A stretch of DNA of 64,000 bases, from the NCBI RefSeq assembly GCF_020982545.1, contig NZ_JAJKLK010000021.1, positions 62,001 to 126,000 on the forward strand, in the 5' to 3' direction. This document shows positions 53,562 to 62,136 of the stretch, one piece after another (positions within the stretch are counted from its first letter, which is position 1; each line of letters opens with the position of its first letter). The notes under the pieces are model-generated. The model worked only from the letters and a program-made list of their open reading frames with translations, was not told the origin of the DNA and made no database searches. This DNA comes from Streptomyces sp. MNU76 (GTDB lineage Bacteria > Actinomycetota > Actinomycetes > Streptomycetales > Streptomycetaceae). A program made the translations under genes and the position numbers.

Positions 53562-55076
53562 TCACAAACCGTAAAGCGCCTCCAAATCCACCAAGAGCAC
53601 ATCCCGGCGCCGCTTCGCAAGCTCTGTTACATCCGCATGGAACCCGTACAGCGAGAAGAGCGCCAGAGCGACCCCGCTCGTGTCGTAGCCCTGCTCCGAG
53701 AGCAAGTCCCGGATGCGTTCCAGCCGCTGTAGGTCGGCGACTCCGCGTCGGGCCACCGTCGCCTTCGCCTCGCCGAGGAGGGCGATGCGGGCGCGGGGTG
53801 ACTGGGGGCGTTCGCCGAGGGCGAGGGCGATGACGTCGACCTCGTGTTTGGTGCGGGCCGAAGGGTCGGGGACCTCCGTGGTGCCGACCGGGCCCGGGAG
53901 GCCGTCCGGGAGGACCGTGTGGGCGTAGCGGCGGGTCCAGGTGCGGGCGAGTTCTTCGAAGTGGGGGCCCAGGATCTGGGAGTTGAAGGTGGGAGTGGAT
54001 GCCTTCCATGCCTCCTCAGCGAAACCCTGCTCCACGGCTGATGCCTGGGGGAGTGTGATCAGCTGGTTGAAGCGGATCACGGGATCCACCAGGGTGATGA
54101 CCGGGTGGCGGGGGCGAAGGATGTCCTGTTCCCGGTGGATGTAGCTCGTGGACTCCAGGACGTCCAGCGGGTGCGCGATCGCGTTGCGCGGGCGGCCGAG
54201 GGCGGCGCCGATCTTGGTGGGCGTGGTCGCGCCCTGGGCGATGGCCGAGAGGATGTCGTAGTAGAGGGTGTGCTGGGTGATGCGAGGGTCCTCACGGAGT
54301 AGGTATTCGGTCTCCGTGCGGGAGTAGACCGCTCGGCCGGGGTCCAGAAGCGTACGGGACACCCAGGCATCGAAGCCGTCGTTCGGTGTCGGGTTCCCTG
54401 CGATGGGCTGGTAACCGGGGGCGCCGCCGAGCACGGCGTGGACGCGGAGTGCGGTGGGCAAGTCCTCGATCTGCCAGAAGCGGCGACTGGCCCGGTAGTC
54501 GAAAGCGCCCAGGCGAAGGTCGATGACCGCGCGTCCGCGTAGGGGCTTCGAGCCCGAGAGCAGCTCGTGCATGACGCTCATGGCTGATCCGCACAGGATG
54601 ACGCGGGCACCGGTACCCTCACCGCGCTGATGGTCGTCGTACAGCTGCTGTAGGAATCCCGGTAGTTCAGGTGAGTGCTGCAGCAGGTACGGCAACTCGT
54701 CGATGATCAGGAGCGGCACTTTCGAGCGACGCGCCGCGACGTTGATCGCGCTGTTGAGCACTGCCGGCCAGTCCGGCAGGCTCAGAGCGCCGGAGTGCAG
54801 TCCGGCGTGCGAGGCGATCACGTCGCTGAAGCGCTGCAGCGCCGGAAGGCGGCCTTCCTCGCGGATGGCGGTGACGTAGAGGCCGTCGAGCGATTCCGAC
54901 AGTGCCTGGAGGAGGTACGACTTGCCGTGGCGTCGTCGCCCGGACACGATGCCGAGTCGCATGGCCGGTGAGGGGTCGCCGATGAAGTCGGTCAGTAGTG
55001 CCCACTCCCGTTCGCGGTCGACCACGTCTTGGGGCTTGTCCGGGATCGGTGGATGCTGAGTCGTATGTCGTCCCAT
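53562..55076 (-). CDS. Archaeal-type AAA ATPase with DUF234 PDDEXK-like C-terminus
   Basis: The 504-aa protein begins MGRHTTQHPPIPDKPQDVVD. The ATPase has a Walker A SGRRRHGKSYLLQ near residue 47, Walker B PLLIIDELPYLLQ and sensor RVILCGSAMS. A winged-helix section (ALGRPRNAIAHPLDVLESTSYI) leads to a C-terminal DUF234 region, where KHEVDVIALAL and ALLGEAKAT carry the Asp and E-x-K of a PDDEXK nuclease fold. Such fused ATPases are widespread, often mobile and of uncertain function. Its lower GC and lone position suggest insertion into the core region. An inverted repeat precedes it. Confidence 0.85.
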   Translation of the reverse strand: MGRHTTQHPPIPDKPQDVVDREREWALLTDFIGDPSPAMRLGIVSGRRRHGKSYLLQALSESLDGLYVTAIREEGRLPALQRFSDVIASHAGLHSGALSLPDWPAVLNSAINVAARRSKVPLLIIDELPYLLQHSPELPGFLQQLYDDHQRGEGTGARVILCGSAMSVMHELLSGSKPLRGRAVIDLRLGAFDYRASRRFWQIEDLPTALRVHAVLGGAPGYQPIAGNPTPNDGFDAWVSRTLLDPGRAVYSRTETEYLLREDPRITQHTLYYDILSAIAQGATTPTKIGAALGRPRNAIAHPLDVLESTSYIHREQDILRPRHPVITLVDPVIRFNQLITLPQASAVEQGFAEEAWKASTPTFNSQILGPHFEELARTWTRRYAHTVLPDGLPGPVGTTEVPDPSARTKHEVDVIALALGERPQSPRARIALLGEAKATVARRGVADLQRLERIRDLLSEQGYDTSGVALALFSLYGFHADVTELAKRRRDVLLVDLEALYGL

Positions 55077-55105
55077 GGGGCACTTCCGTGGTCGATGCCG
55101 TCGAT

Positions 55106-55127
55106 TCGTCTAAGTCTAAGTAGACGA
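55106..55127 (-). promoter_or_regulatory. Inverted repeat TCGTCTA-N8-TAGACGA before the ATPase
   Basis: Perfect 7-bp arms at 55106-55112 and 55121-55127 flank AGTCTAAG, which itself repeats CTAAGT. It lies 30 bp upstream of the ATPase start in an AT-rich stretch and is likely a promoter-operator. Confidence 0.5.
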
Positions 55128-55155
55128 GATCTGTCGGCATCGACTTCGACAGAAC

Positions 55156-55689
55156 TCACTCCTTCGGGTGATCGCACAACCTCCGCAACACCACCCCGCA
55201 CCGTCGTGCGTACGCATGCTGCAACCCCCGCGTCGCCGCCCCGCCCGCCCGTGCGTACCACTTCGCGCCGCGGCTGAAGGCCGTGACCGTCAGCCAGACC
55301 GTGCCGTCTCCCGTGCGGTCGACCACGAAGGCCTCCTCGCCGCATTCCGGGTGGCCCGGGAGCGTGCCGTAGGCCCAGCCCTTGCGGCGGGGTTCGTCGA
55401 CCGTCCAGACCACGCGGCAGGGGGCCTTGATCACGCCGCCGAGGGTGACCGTCACGTCCACGCCGGGGGCCGCCTCGGGGGCGGAGGCGCGTATGCCTAC
55501 GCCCAGCGCGCGGTGCATCTCCCAGGTGCGGACGGCGTGCGCGGCCCGCTCGAACACGTCCGTGCCCTCGCCTATGCGGGAGCGGACGTGGAGGGGGTTG
55601 AAGTCCGGCGGGCAGTGGCCCTCGCGGGTCGCGCCGACGGCCTCGTAGGTGAAGGGGCCCTCGGGGAGCGGGCCGGTGGTTTCGGGCAT
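55156..55689 (-). CDS. DUF1990 family protein
   Basis: The 177-aa protein starts at the ATG ending at 55689. It contains the family segments FTYEAVGATREGHCPPDFN, RAAHAVRTWEMHRALGVGI, CRVVWTVDEPRRKGWAYGTLPGHPECGEEAF and VTAFSRGAKWYAR, covering the whole product. DUF1990 proteins are small cytosolic beta-rich proteins of unknown activity, common in actinobacteria. It is followed by the ATPase on the same strand, 79 bp away. Confidence 0.88.
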   Translation of the reverse strand: MPETTGPLPEGPFTYEAVGATREGHCPPDFNPLHVRSRIGEGTDVFERAAHAVRTWEMHRALGVGIRASAPEAAPGVDVTVTLGGVIKAPCRVVWTVDEPRRKGWAYGTLPGHPECGEEAFVVDRTGDGTVWLTVTAFSRGAKWYARAGGAATRGLQHAYARRCGVVLRRLCDHPKE

Positions 55690-55782
55690 GGCGCACAGAC
55701 TAGGGCGGCACCCGGAGTCGCCTTCTCTCCGGGTACCGCCCCGAGCAGCCTGGGACCCAGGCCGTTATGTCAGGCCGTGATG

Positions 55783-57453
55783 TCACGCCGTGACGTTGAC
55801 CGCCGCCCACGTCGCGTTCACCGCGGCGTACTCCGCGCTGTTCGCTCCGTAGAGCGAGGACGCCGCGTTCAGGGTCGCCGTGCGGGCGCCCTTGTAGTTC
55901 GTGGTCGACGTCATGTACGTCGTCAGCGCCTTGTACCAGATCTGGACGGCCTTGTCCCGGCCGATGCCCGTGATCGTGGCGCCGTTGGAGGTGGGGGAGT
56001 TGTACGCGACCCCGTTGATCGTCTTCGCGCCGCTGCCCTCGGACAGGAGGTAGAAGAAGTGGTTCGCCGGGCCCGAGGAGTAGTGGACGTCCAGGCTGCC
56101 GAGCGACGACGACCAGTAGTTGGCCGACGAGCCGTCCTTGCTCGGCTGGTCCATGTAGCGCAGCGGGGTACCGTTGCCGCGGATGTCGACCTTCTCGCCG
56201 ATCAGGTAGTCGCCCGGGTCCTTGGTGTTCGCGGCGTAGAACTCGACCGCCGTGCCGAGGATGTCCGAGGTGGCCTCGTTCAGGCCGCCGGACTCGCCGC
56301 TGTAGTTCAGCCCGGCGGTGTTGGACGTGAGGCCGTGGGTCATCTCGTGGCCGGCCACGTCGATCGAGGTGAGCGGCTTGGTGTTGCCCGCGCCGTCGCC
56401 GTACGTCATGCAGAAGCAGCTGTCGGACCAGAAGGCGTTGACGTACGCGTTGCCGTAGTGGACCCGGGAGTACGCCGCGACGCCGTTGTTCCTGATGCCG
56501 TTGCGGCCGAGGACGTTCTTGTAGAAGTCCCAGGTGACCTGGGCGCCGTAGTGGGCGTCCACGGCGGCGTTCTGGTCGGTGGAGGAGCTGGTGGCGGTGC
56601 CGGTGCCCCAGACGTCGTCCGCGTCGGTGAAGAGCGTGCCGGCCGAGGAGGACGTGGCACGCGCCTTGTTGTACGTCTTGTGGGCGCCGCGGGAGGGGTC
56701 GTTGAGCTGGTACGTCGAGCCGGACCGCGAGGTGCCGATGGTGACCTGGCCGCTGTACTGGCTGTTGCCGGTTCCGGTCTGGATCGCCTCCCACTCGTAC
56801 AGCTTCTTGCCGGTCTCCGCGTCGGTGACGACGTGCAGCTCCTGCGGGGTGCCGTCGTGCTGGAAGCCGCCGACGACCGTCTCGTAGGCGAGGGCGGGCT
56901 TGCCGCTGGCGGCCCAGACGACCTTGCGCGGGGCCTTGTCGGCCGCGGTCTTGGTGGAGCCCTCGGCCTTGGCGGCCTTCAGTGCCTGCTTCTCGGCGGT
57001 GGCCTTGGTGACGGCCGCGGTCAGGTCGGGGACCTTGACGGTGGCGGTCGTCGCCTTGGTGACGCTCTTGATGTCGCCGGCCTTCGACTCGTGGACGACC
57101 AGGTCGCCGCCGAGGACCGGGAGGCCGCCGTAGGTGCGCTCGTAGCGCGTGTGGACCGTGCCGTCCGCGTCCTTGAGGACGTCACGGACGACCAGTTCCT
57201 CCTTGGCGCCGAGGCCTATCTCGTCGGCGGTCTCGGTCGTGGCCGCGTCCGCCTCCTTGATCAGGGCGGTGCGCGCGGCGGGGGTCAGCAGGACCGGGGC
57301 CCCGGCCGGCCGGGCCTTGTCCGCGACGGGCGCGGGCTGGGCGGTGGCACCGGAGGTCAGGCCGGTGGTCAGCAGCGCGCCGGCGGCGACGGCGGTCGCG
57401 ATGGCGAGCGTGGTGCGCTTGTGACGCGCGTAGAGAGGACGTCGGGGAGTCAC
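55783..57453 (-). CDS. Secreted M4 (thermolysin-like) neutral metallopeptidase
   Basis: The 556-aa preproenzyme starts at the GTG ending at 57453 after AAGGAG. A basic signal peptide (RRPLYARHKRTTLAIATAVAAG) precedes an FTP-PepSY propeptide of about 180 residues. The catalytic domain has the zinc motif GHEMTHGLTSN, the third ligand Glu in GGLNEATSD and the catalytic His region SLDVHYSSGPANHFFYLL. It lacks an extra C-terminal domain, unlike the paralogue 251 bp upstream, with which it shares long identical stretches. Confidence 0.95.
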   Translation of the reverse strand: MTPRRPLYARHKRTTLAIATAVAAGALLTTGLTSGATAQPAPVADKARPAGAPVLLTPAARTALIKEADAATTETADEIGLGAKEELVVRDVLKDADGTVHTRYERTYGGLPVLGGDLVVHESKAGDIKSVTKATTATVKVPDLTAAVTKATAEKQALKAAKAEGSTKTAADKAPRKVVWAASGKPALAYETVVGGFQHDGTPQELHVVTDAETGKKLYEWEAIQTGTGNSQYSGQVTIGTSRSGSTYQLNDPSRGAHKTYNKARATSSSAGTLFTDADDVWGTGTATSSSTDQNAAVDAHYGAQVTWDFYKNVLGRNGIRNNGVAAYSRVHYGNAYVNAFWSDSCFCMTYGDGAGNTKPLTSIDVAGHEMTHGLTSNTAGLNYSGESGGLNEATSDILGTAVEFYAANTKDPGDYLIGEKVDIRGNGTPLRYMDQPSKDGSSANYWSSSLGSLDVHYSSGPANHFFYLLSEGSGAKTINGVAYNSPTSNGATITGIGRDKAVQIWYKALTTYMTSTTNYKGARTATLNAASSLYGANSAEYAAVNATWAAVNVTA

Positions 57454-57615
57454 ACGAGCTCCTTATGTGGGGGAAGTGCAGTGGTGCTGGTGCTGGTGCT
57501 GGTGCGGCGGGTGGAGGAAGAGTGACACCTGGGTCGTGTCCATGTCAGGAGGGGGTGATGATGTTGGCCGAAAGTCAACTGTCCGGTGAATGGTGCGGGA
57601 ACATGAACGGGCGCC

Positions 57616-57643
57616 GCCCCGGCGGGAAGTGACCCACCGGGGC
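57616..57643 (-). terminator. Second terminator after the P-domain M4 gene
   Basis: GCCCCGGCGGG (57616-57626) opposes CCCACCGGGGC (57633-57643); the single mismatch is a G.U pair in minus-strand RNA. It lies 60 bp beyond the stop of the larger metalloprotease. Confidence 0.65.
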
Positions 57644-57664
57644 GACGCCTGTCGCAGGCGTGGA

Positions 57665-57696
57665 GCGCGTGCGCGCGGAGATCTGCGCGCACGCGC
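57665..57696 (-). terminator. First terminator after the P-domain M4 gene
   Basis: GCGCGTGCGCGC (57665-57676) and GCGCGCACGCGC (57685-57696) form a perfect 12-bp stem around GGAGATCT, 8 bp after the stop codon. Confidence 0.8.
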
Positions 57697-57704
57697 GAGG
57701 TGAA

Positions 57705-59771
57705 CTACGGGAACGTCAGCTTCCAGCTGTTGATGTACCCGGTGTCCCGGGCCGCGTTGTCCTGGACCCTCAACCGCCAGACGCCGTTGGCGACTTCGGA
57801 GGACGCGTTCACGGTGTACGTGGTGTTGATGTTGTCCGAGCTGCCGCCGGTGCCGTACGCCTTCAGCGTGTACGCCGTGCCGTCGGGGGCGACCAGCTGG
57901 ACCTGGAGGTCACCGATGTAGGTGTGGACGATGTCCACGGCGACCGCCAGGTTCGAGGGAGCGTTTCCGGTCCGGCCGGACACCGTGATCGGTGAGGTGA
58001 CCGCCGCGCCGTTGTCCGGAATCGATACGTCGGTCGTGCTCTCGAACGACGTACCGCCGCCCCCGCCACCGCCGGGCCGGGTGCCCACGTTCACGCCCGC
58101 CCAGGCGTTGGCCACGGCCGTGTACTCGGCGGACGTGGTGCCGTACAGCTCACCGGCCGCCGCCAGGGTGCCGGTGCGGGCGCCCGCGTAGTTGGTGGTC
58201 GAGGTGAACTTGGTGGTCAGCGCGCGGAACCAGATCTTCTCCGCCTTGTCCCGGCCGATGCCGGTCACCGGCAGGTTGTCCGAGGTGGGCGAGTTGTAGC
58301 TGACGCCGTTGATGGTCTTGGCGCCGCTGCCCTCGGAGAGCAGGTAGAAGAAGTGGTTCGCGGGGCCCGAGGAGTAGTGCACGTCGATCGAGCCGATGCC
58401 CGAGTACCAGGCGTCCTTGGAAGAGCCGTCCTTGCTCGGCCGGTCCATGTAACGCAGCGGCGTGCCGTCGCCGTTGATGTTGATCTCCTCGCCGATGAGG
58501 TAGTCACCGACGTCGGAGGTGTTCGCCGCGAAGAACTCGACCGTCGCGCCGAAGATGTCCGAGGTGGCCTCGTTCAGACCGCCGGACTCGCCGCTGTAGT
58601 TCAGGCCGGCCGTGTTGGACGTGAGGCCGTGGGTCATCTCGTGCGCGGCCACGTCGATCGAGGTGAGCGGGTTGGCGTTGCCGGAGCCGTCGCCGTACGT
58701 CATGCAGAAGCAGGAGTCCTGCCAGAACGCGTTGACGTAGTTGTTGCCGTAGTGCACGCGCGAGTAGGCGCCGACGCCGTCACCGCGGATGCCGCTGCGG
58801 CCGTGCACGTTCTTGTAGTAGTCCCAGGTCAGCGCCGCGCCGTAGTGGGCGTCCGCGGCGGCCGACTCCAGGTTCGACGGACTGCCGTTGCCCCACACGT
58901 CGTCGGGGCCGGAGAACAGGGTCCCGGCGCCGGACGTGCCGCGGTTGAGGTTGTTCGTGCGGTGGTTGCCGCGCGCGCCGTCGGTGAGGTTGTACGTCGA
59001 ACCGGACTGGGTGGTGCCGAGGGTCACCTGGCCGCTGTAGACGGTGTTGCCGGTGCCGGTCTCGACCGCTTCCCACTCGTACAGCTTGGCGCCGCTGGTG
59101 GCGTCCGTGATGACGTGCAACTCCTGCGGGGTGCCGTCGTGCTGGAAGCCGCCGACGACCGTCTCGTAGGCGAGGACCGGCTTGCCGCTCGCGGCCCAGA
59201 CGACCTTGCGGGGCGCGCGGTTGATCTCCGGGCTCTTGGCGTCCTCCGCCTTCGCGGCGCCGAGGGCCTGCTTCTCGGCCTTGCCCCTGCTGACGGTCGG
59301 CGTCAGCGACGGGACGGCGATCTTCGCCTTGGTGGCCTTGACGGTGCCCTCGGTCGCGCCCGCCTTCGAGGTCTCGACGACCAGGTCGCCGCCGAGGACC
59401 GGGAGGCCGTCGTAGGTCCGCTCGTAGCGGGTGTGCACGGTGCCGTCGCGGTCCTTGACCACGTCACGGACGACGAGCTTCTCCTTGGCGCCGAGGTTCA
59501 GCTCCTCGGCCGTCTCCGCCCTCGTCGCGGTGGCCTCGCGTATCAGCTCGGCCCGCTGGGCGGGGGTGAGCTTGACCGAGGCCGTGCCGGTGGCCTTGCC
59601 CGCAGCCGACGGTGCCTTCTCCGGGGCGGCGGTGGCGGCGCCCGACTGGACGGCCGCGGCCAACAGGGCGGTGACGGCGACGAGCGCGCCGGCGGCCGTG
59701 CGCCGGCGGGCGGTGCGGCCGAAGGTGTTACCGGTGTGGGAGGTGCGTCTGTGGGACTGGCGTCTCAACAC
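57705..59771 (-). CDS. Secreted M4 metallopeptidase with C-terminal P domain
   Basis: The 688-aa preproenzyme starts at the GTG ending at 59771 behind GAAGGAG. It has a long basic signal peptide, propeptide and catalytic domain with AHEMTHGLTSN, GGLNEATSD and SIDVHYSSGPANHFFY. After a GGGGGGG linker near residue 560 a proprotein-convertase P domain follows (SIPDNGAAVTSPITVSG, VDIVHTYIGDLQVQLVAPDG, NGVWRLRVQDNA), a beta-sandwich that aids folding or substrate binding. It is a tandem paralogue of the gene at 55783 with its own promoter and terminators. Confidence 0.95.
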   Translation of the reverse strand: MLRRQSHRRTSHTGNTFGRTARRRTAAGALVAVTALLAAAVQSGAATAAPEKAPSAAGKATGTASVKLTPAQRAELIREATATRAETAEELNLGAKEKLVVRDVVKDRDGTVHTRYERTYDGLPVLGGDLVVETSKAGATEGTVKATKAKIAVPSLTPTVSRGKAEKQALGAAKAEDAKSPEINRAPRKVVWAASGKPVLAYETVVGGFQHDGTPQELHVITDATSGAKLYEWEAVETGTGNTVYSGQVTLGTTQSGSTYNLTDGARGNHRTNNLNRGTSGAGTLFSGPDDVWGNGSPSNLESAAADAHYGAALTWDYYKNVHGRSGIRGDGVGAYSRVHYGNNYVNAFWQDSCFCMTYGDGSGNANPLTSIDVAAHEMTHGLTSNTAGLNYSGESGGLNEATSDIFGATVEFFAANTSDVGDYLIGEEININGDGTPLRYMDRPSKDGSSKDAWYSGIGSIDVHYSSGPANHFFYLLSEGSGAKTINGVSYNSPTSDNLPVTGIGRDKAEKIWFRALTTKFTSTTNYAGARTGTLAAAGELYGTTSAEYTAVANAWAGVNVGTRPGGGGGGGTSFESTTDVSIPDNGAAVTSPITVSGRTGNAPSNLAVAVDIVHTYIGDLQVQLVAPDGTAYTLKAYGTGGSSDNINTTYTVNASSEVANGVWRLRVQDNAARDTGYINSWKLTFP

Positions 59772-60037
59772 TGACTCCTTCTGCGCGGCCGCGGTTCGCA
59801 CGGCCAGGGGAGACCGGACGACTGGTGGCCGTCCGGGCAGAACAAGGTGTGCACTGACGAACGCGATAACCACATGCGTGGGGGTGCCGCGCGGCACGTC
59901 ACAGCGCTGCTTGTGAGGTTGCTGTGCCGCGGTTGTGGGCAGAGTGGCAGGAGATTGCGCTTCCTGTCAGGGGCGCGTCAATAAGTTGGCCGGAAATGGT
60001 CCGTTGCCCGGTTGATCATGTTCGATAAACGGAGCGT

Positions 60038-60259
60038 TCACCTGGCGGTGCCTGCCGTCAGGTCGGTCAGTCCCTCGGCCAGGTGCACGTGGTCGTTGCA
60101 GAACCAGACGGCGTTCTCCGGGTGACCGACCCAGTCGTCGTCATACGTCCGGGTCGCCCGGAAGTGGACCAGGGTGAACTCGGAGAAAGTCTTGTCGTCC
60201 TGCGGCCTGCGAGGGCAGACGACACACATCGGAGGCATCACCGGAGGCGTTCTTCCCAT
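60038..60259 (-). CDS. Small cysteine-rich (zinc-finger-like) protein
   Basis: I start at the ATG ending at 60259, giving 73 aa (MGRTPPVMPPMCVVCPRRPQ); upstream in-frame ATGs reach 60367. CVVC and a later FCNDHVHL could bind one zinc ion. The middle reads TFSEFTLVHFRATRTYDDDW, soluble and amphipathic. No family name is certain. It sits alone between the metalloproteases and the ABC exporter, and the coding assignment rests on composition and the clear cysteine motifs. Confidence 0.6.
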   Translation of the reverse strand: MGRTPPVMPPMCVVCPRRPQDDKTFSEFTLVHFRATRTYDDDWVGHPENAVWFCNDHVHLAEGLTDLTAGTAR

Positions 60260-60333
60260 CGCCGTAAGGCTGTTCGGTAATCCTCGCACGGGGCCGTGCG
60301 CGTCCGCCGGACCGCACGGGCCCCGCGTCACTG

Positions 60334-62136
60334 TCACGCGGTCTCCTCCCCGTGCCACCGCCGCCACAGTGCCGCGTACGCGCCGTCCGCCGTCACCAGG
60401 TCGTCGTGGGTGCCCAGTTCGGTGAGACGGCCGTCCTCCATCACCGCCACCCGGTCCGCGTCGTGGGCGGTGTGGAGGCGGTGGGCGATGGCGATGACCG
60501 TGCGGCCGTGCAGGACCGCGGCGAGGGCGCGCTCGGTGTGGCGGGCGGTGGTGGGATCGAGCAGGGCCGTGGCCTCGTCGAGGATGAGGGTGTGCGGGTC
60601 GGCCAGGACCACCCGGGCGAGGGCCAGTTGCTGCGCCTGGGGGCCGTCCGTGCGGCGCCCGCCCTCACCGAGGCGGGTGTCCAGCCCGGCGGGGAGGTCG
60701 CGGACCCAGCCGTCCGCGCCCACCGCCGACAGCGCCGCCCACAACTCCTCGTCCGTGGCCGCGGGTTCGGCGATGAGGAGGTTGTCCCGGACCGTACCCA
60801 GGAACACATGGTGCTCCTGGGTGACCAGGACCACCTGGCGGCGCAGCCGTTCGGGGGCGAGGTCGACGACGGGCACCCCGCCCACCGTCACGCTCCCGGC
60901 GGTCGGCGCGTCGATGCCGGCCAGGAGGCGGCTCAGCGTCGTCTTCCCGGCGCCGGACGGGCCCACCACCGCGAGCCGCTCTCCCGGGCGGACCGTCAGA
61001 TCCACACCGCGCAGCACCTCGCCGCCCCTCTCGTACGCGTACCGGACACCCCGTACGTCGATACGGTCGTCCGCGGGCTCCGGGGTGGCGCCGGAGCCGG
61101 TGCGCGGCGCCCCGGCCAGACCCTCCACCCGGGCGAACGAGGCGCCGCTGCTCTGCAGCAGCTCCACCCGCATCAGGATCTCGTCGAGCGGGCCGCTCAG
61201 CTGCTGCAGATACAGGGCCGCCGACACCACCACGCCCAGCGTGACCGCGCCGCGCGCGAGCAGCACACCGCCGAGGAGGAGCACGAGGACCTGGGGCACG
61301 AAGTACGAGACCTCGACCCCGGGGAAGAACACCGTGCGCAGGAACAGGGTGTGGAAGCGGCGGCGCCGGGACTCCTCCAGCGCGTCCCGGCTCGCGGTGA
61401 TCCGCCGGCGCTCCAGCCGCAGCGCCTCGACCGTACGGGCCCCCGACGCGGTCGCCGCGACGATCTCCGCCACCTCCGAACCGGCCGCGCCCTCCGCGAG
61501 ATAACCGGCGCGCGCCCGGCGCAGATACCAGCGCAGCACCACCCCGATGCCGCTCAGCCCGACCAGCGCGCACACCCCGAGCAGCGGGTTCAACGCGAAC
61601 ACCGCGCCGATCAGGAACAGCGCCTGCACCGAGCTGATCAGCAGCTCGGGGCCCACGTCACGCAGGGTCTTGCCCACCGCGTCCACATCGGCCGTGCCGC
61701 GCGCCGTCAGATCGCCGGTCCCCGCCCGCTCCACGACCGACGCCGGCAGCGCCAGGGTCCGGTCCACGAACTCCTCGCGCACCCGCGCCAGCGTCCGTTC
61801 CCCGAACCGGTGCCCCACGTACCGGGCCCAGCGCGCCAGCAGCAACTGCGCCACCGCGCACAGCAGGATCGCCGCCGCGAGCCGGTCCACGACTCCGACG
61901 CCGGCCCCGCCGCGCACCTCGTCGATGATCCGACCCACCAGCCACGGCCCGGCGAGCCCCGTGGCGGCAGCCGCCCCGTTCAGCCCCAGCACGGCCAGGA
62001 AGGCCCGCCCGTCCGCCCGCACCAGCCGCACGGTCGCCCGCCGCACGGCCCGCGCGTCGGCGATGGGCAGCCGCCCGGAGGGATGGGGGTCGAGATCAAC
62101 CGCCGCTGCTTTCCTGGCCCTTGCCGCCGTCGTCAT
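60334..62136 (-). CDS. ABC exporter half-transporter B (canonical ATP site, degenerate signature)
   Basis: The 600-aa protein starts at the ATG ending at 62136, sharing a base with the preceding stop (TGATG). Six membrane segments are followed by an ATPase domain with Walker A VVGPSGAGKTTLSRLL, Walker B HTLILDEATALLD and switch His in IAIAHRLHTAH. The signature motif is altered: TDGPQAQQLALAR replaces LSGGQ. Its partner has the converse pattern, so the pair should form one functional composite ATP site. The substrate is unknown. Confidence 0.93.
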   Translation of the reverse strand: MTTAARARKAAAVDLDPHPSGRLPIADARAVRRATVRLVRADGRAFLAVLGLNGAAAATGLAGPWLVGRIIDEVRGGAGVGVVDRLAAAILLCAVAQLLLARWARYVGHRFGERTLARVREEFVDRTLALPASVVERAGTGDLTARGTADVDAVGKTLRDVGPELLISSVQALFLIGAVFALNPLLGVCALVGLSGIGVVLRWYLRRARAGYLAEGAAGSEVAEIVAATASGARTVEALRLERRRITASRDALEESRRRRFHTLFLRTVFFPGVEVSYFVPQVLVLLLGGVLLARGAVTLGVVVSAALYLQQLSGPLDEILMRVELLQSSGASFARVEGLAGAPRTGSGATPEPADDRIDVRGVRYAYERGGEVLRGVDLTVRPGERLAVVGPSGAGKTTLSRLLAGIDAPTAGSVTVGGVPVVDLAPERLRRQVVLVTQEHHVFLGTVRDNLLIAEPAATDEELWAALSAVGADGWVRDLPAGLDTRLGEGGRRTDGPQAQQLALARVVLADPHTLILDEATALLDPTTARHTERALAAVLHGRTVIAIAHRLHTAHDADRVAVMEDGRLTELGTHDDLVTADGAYAALWRRWHGEETA

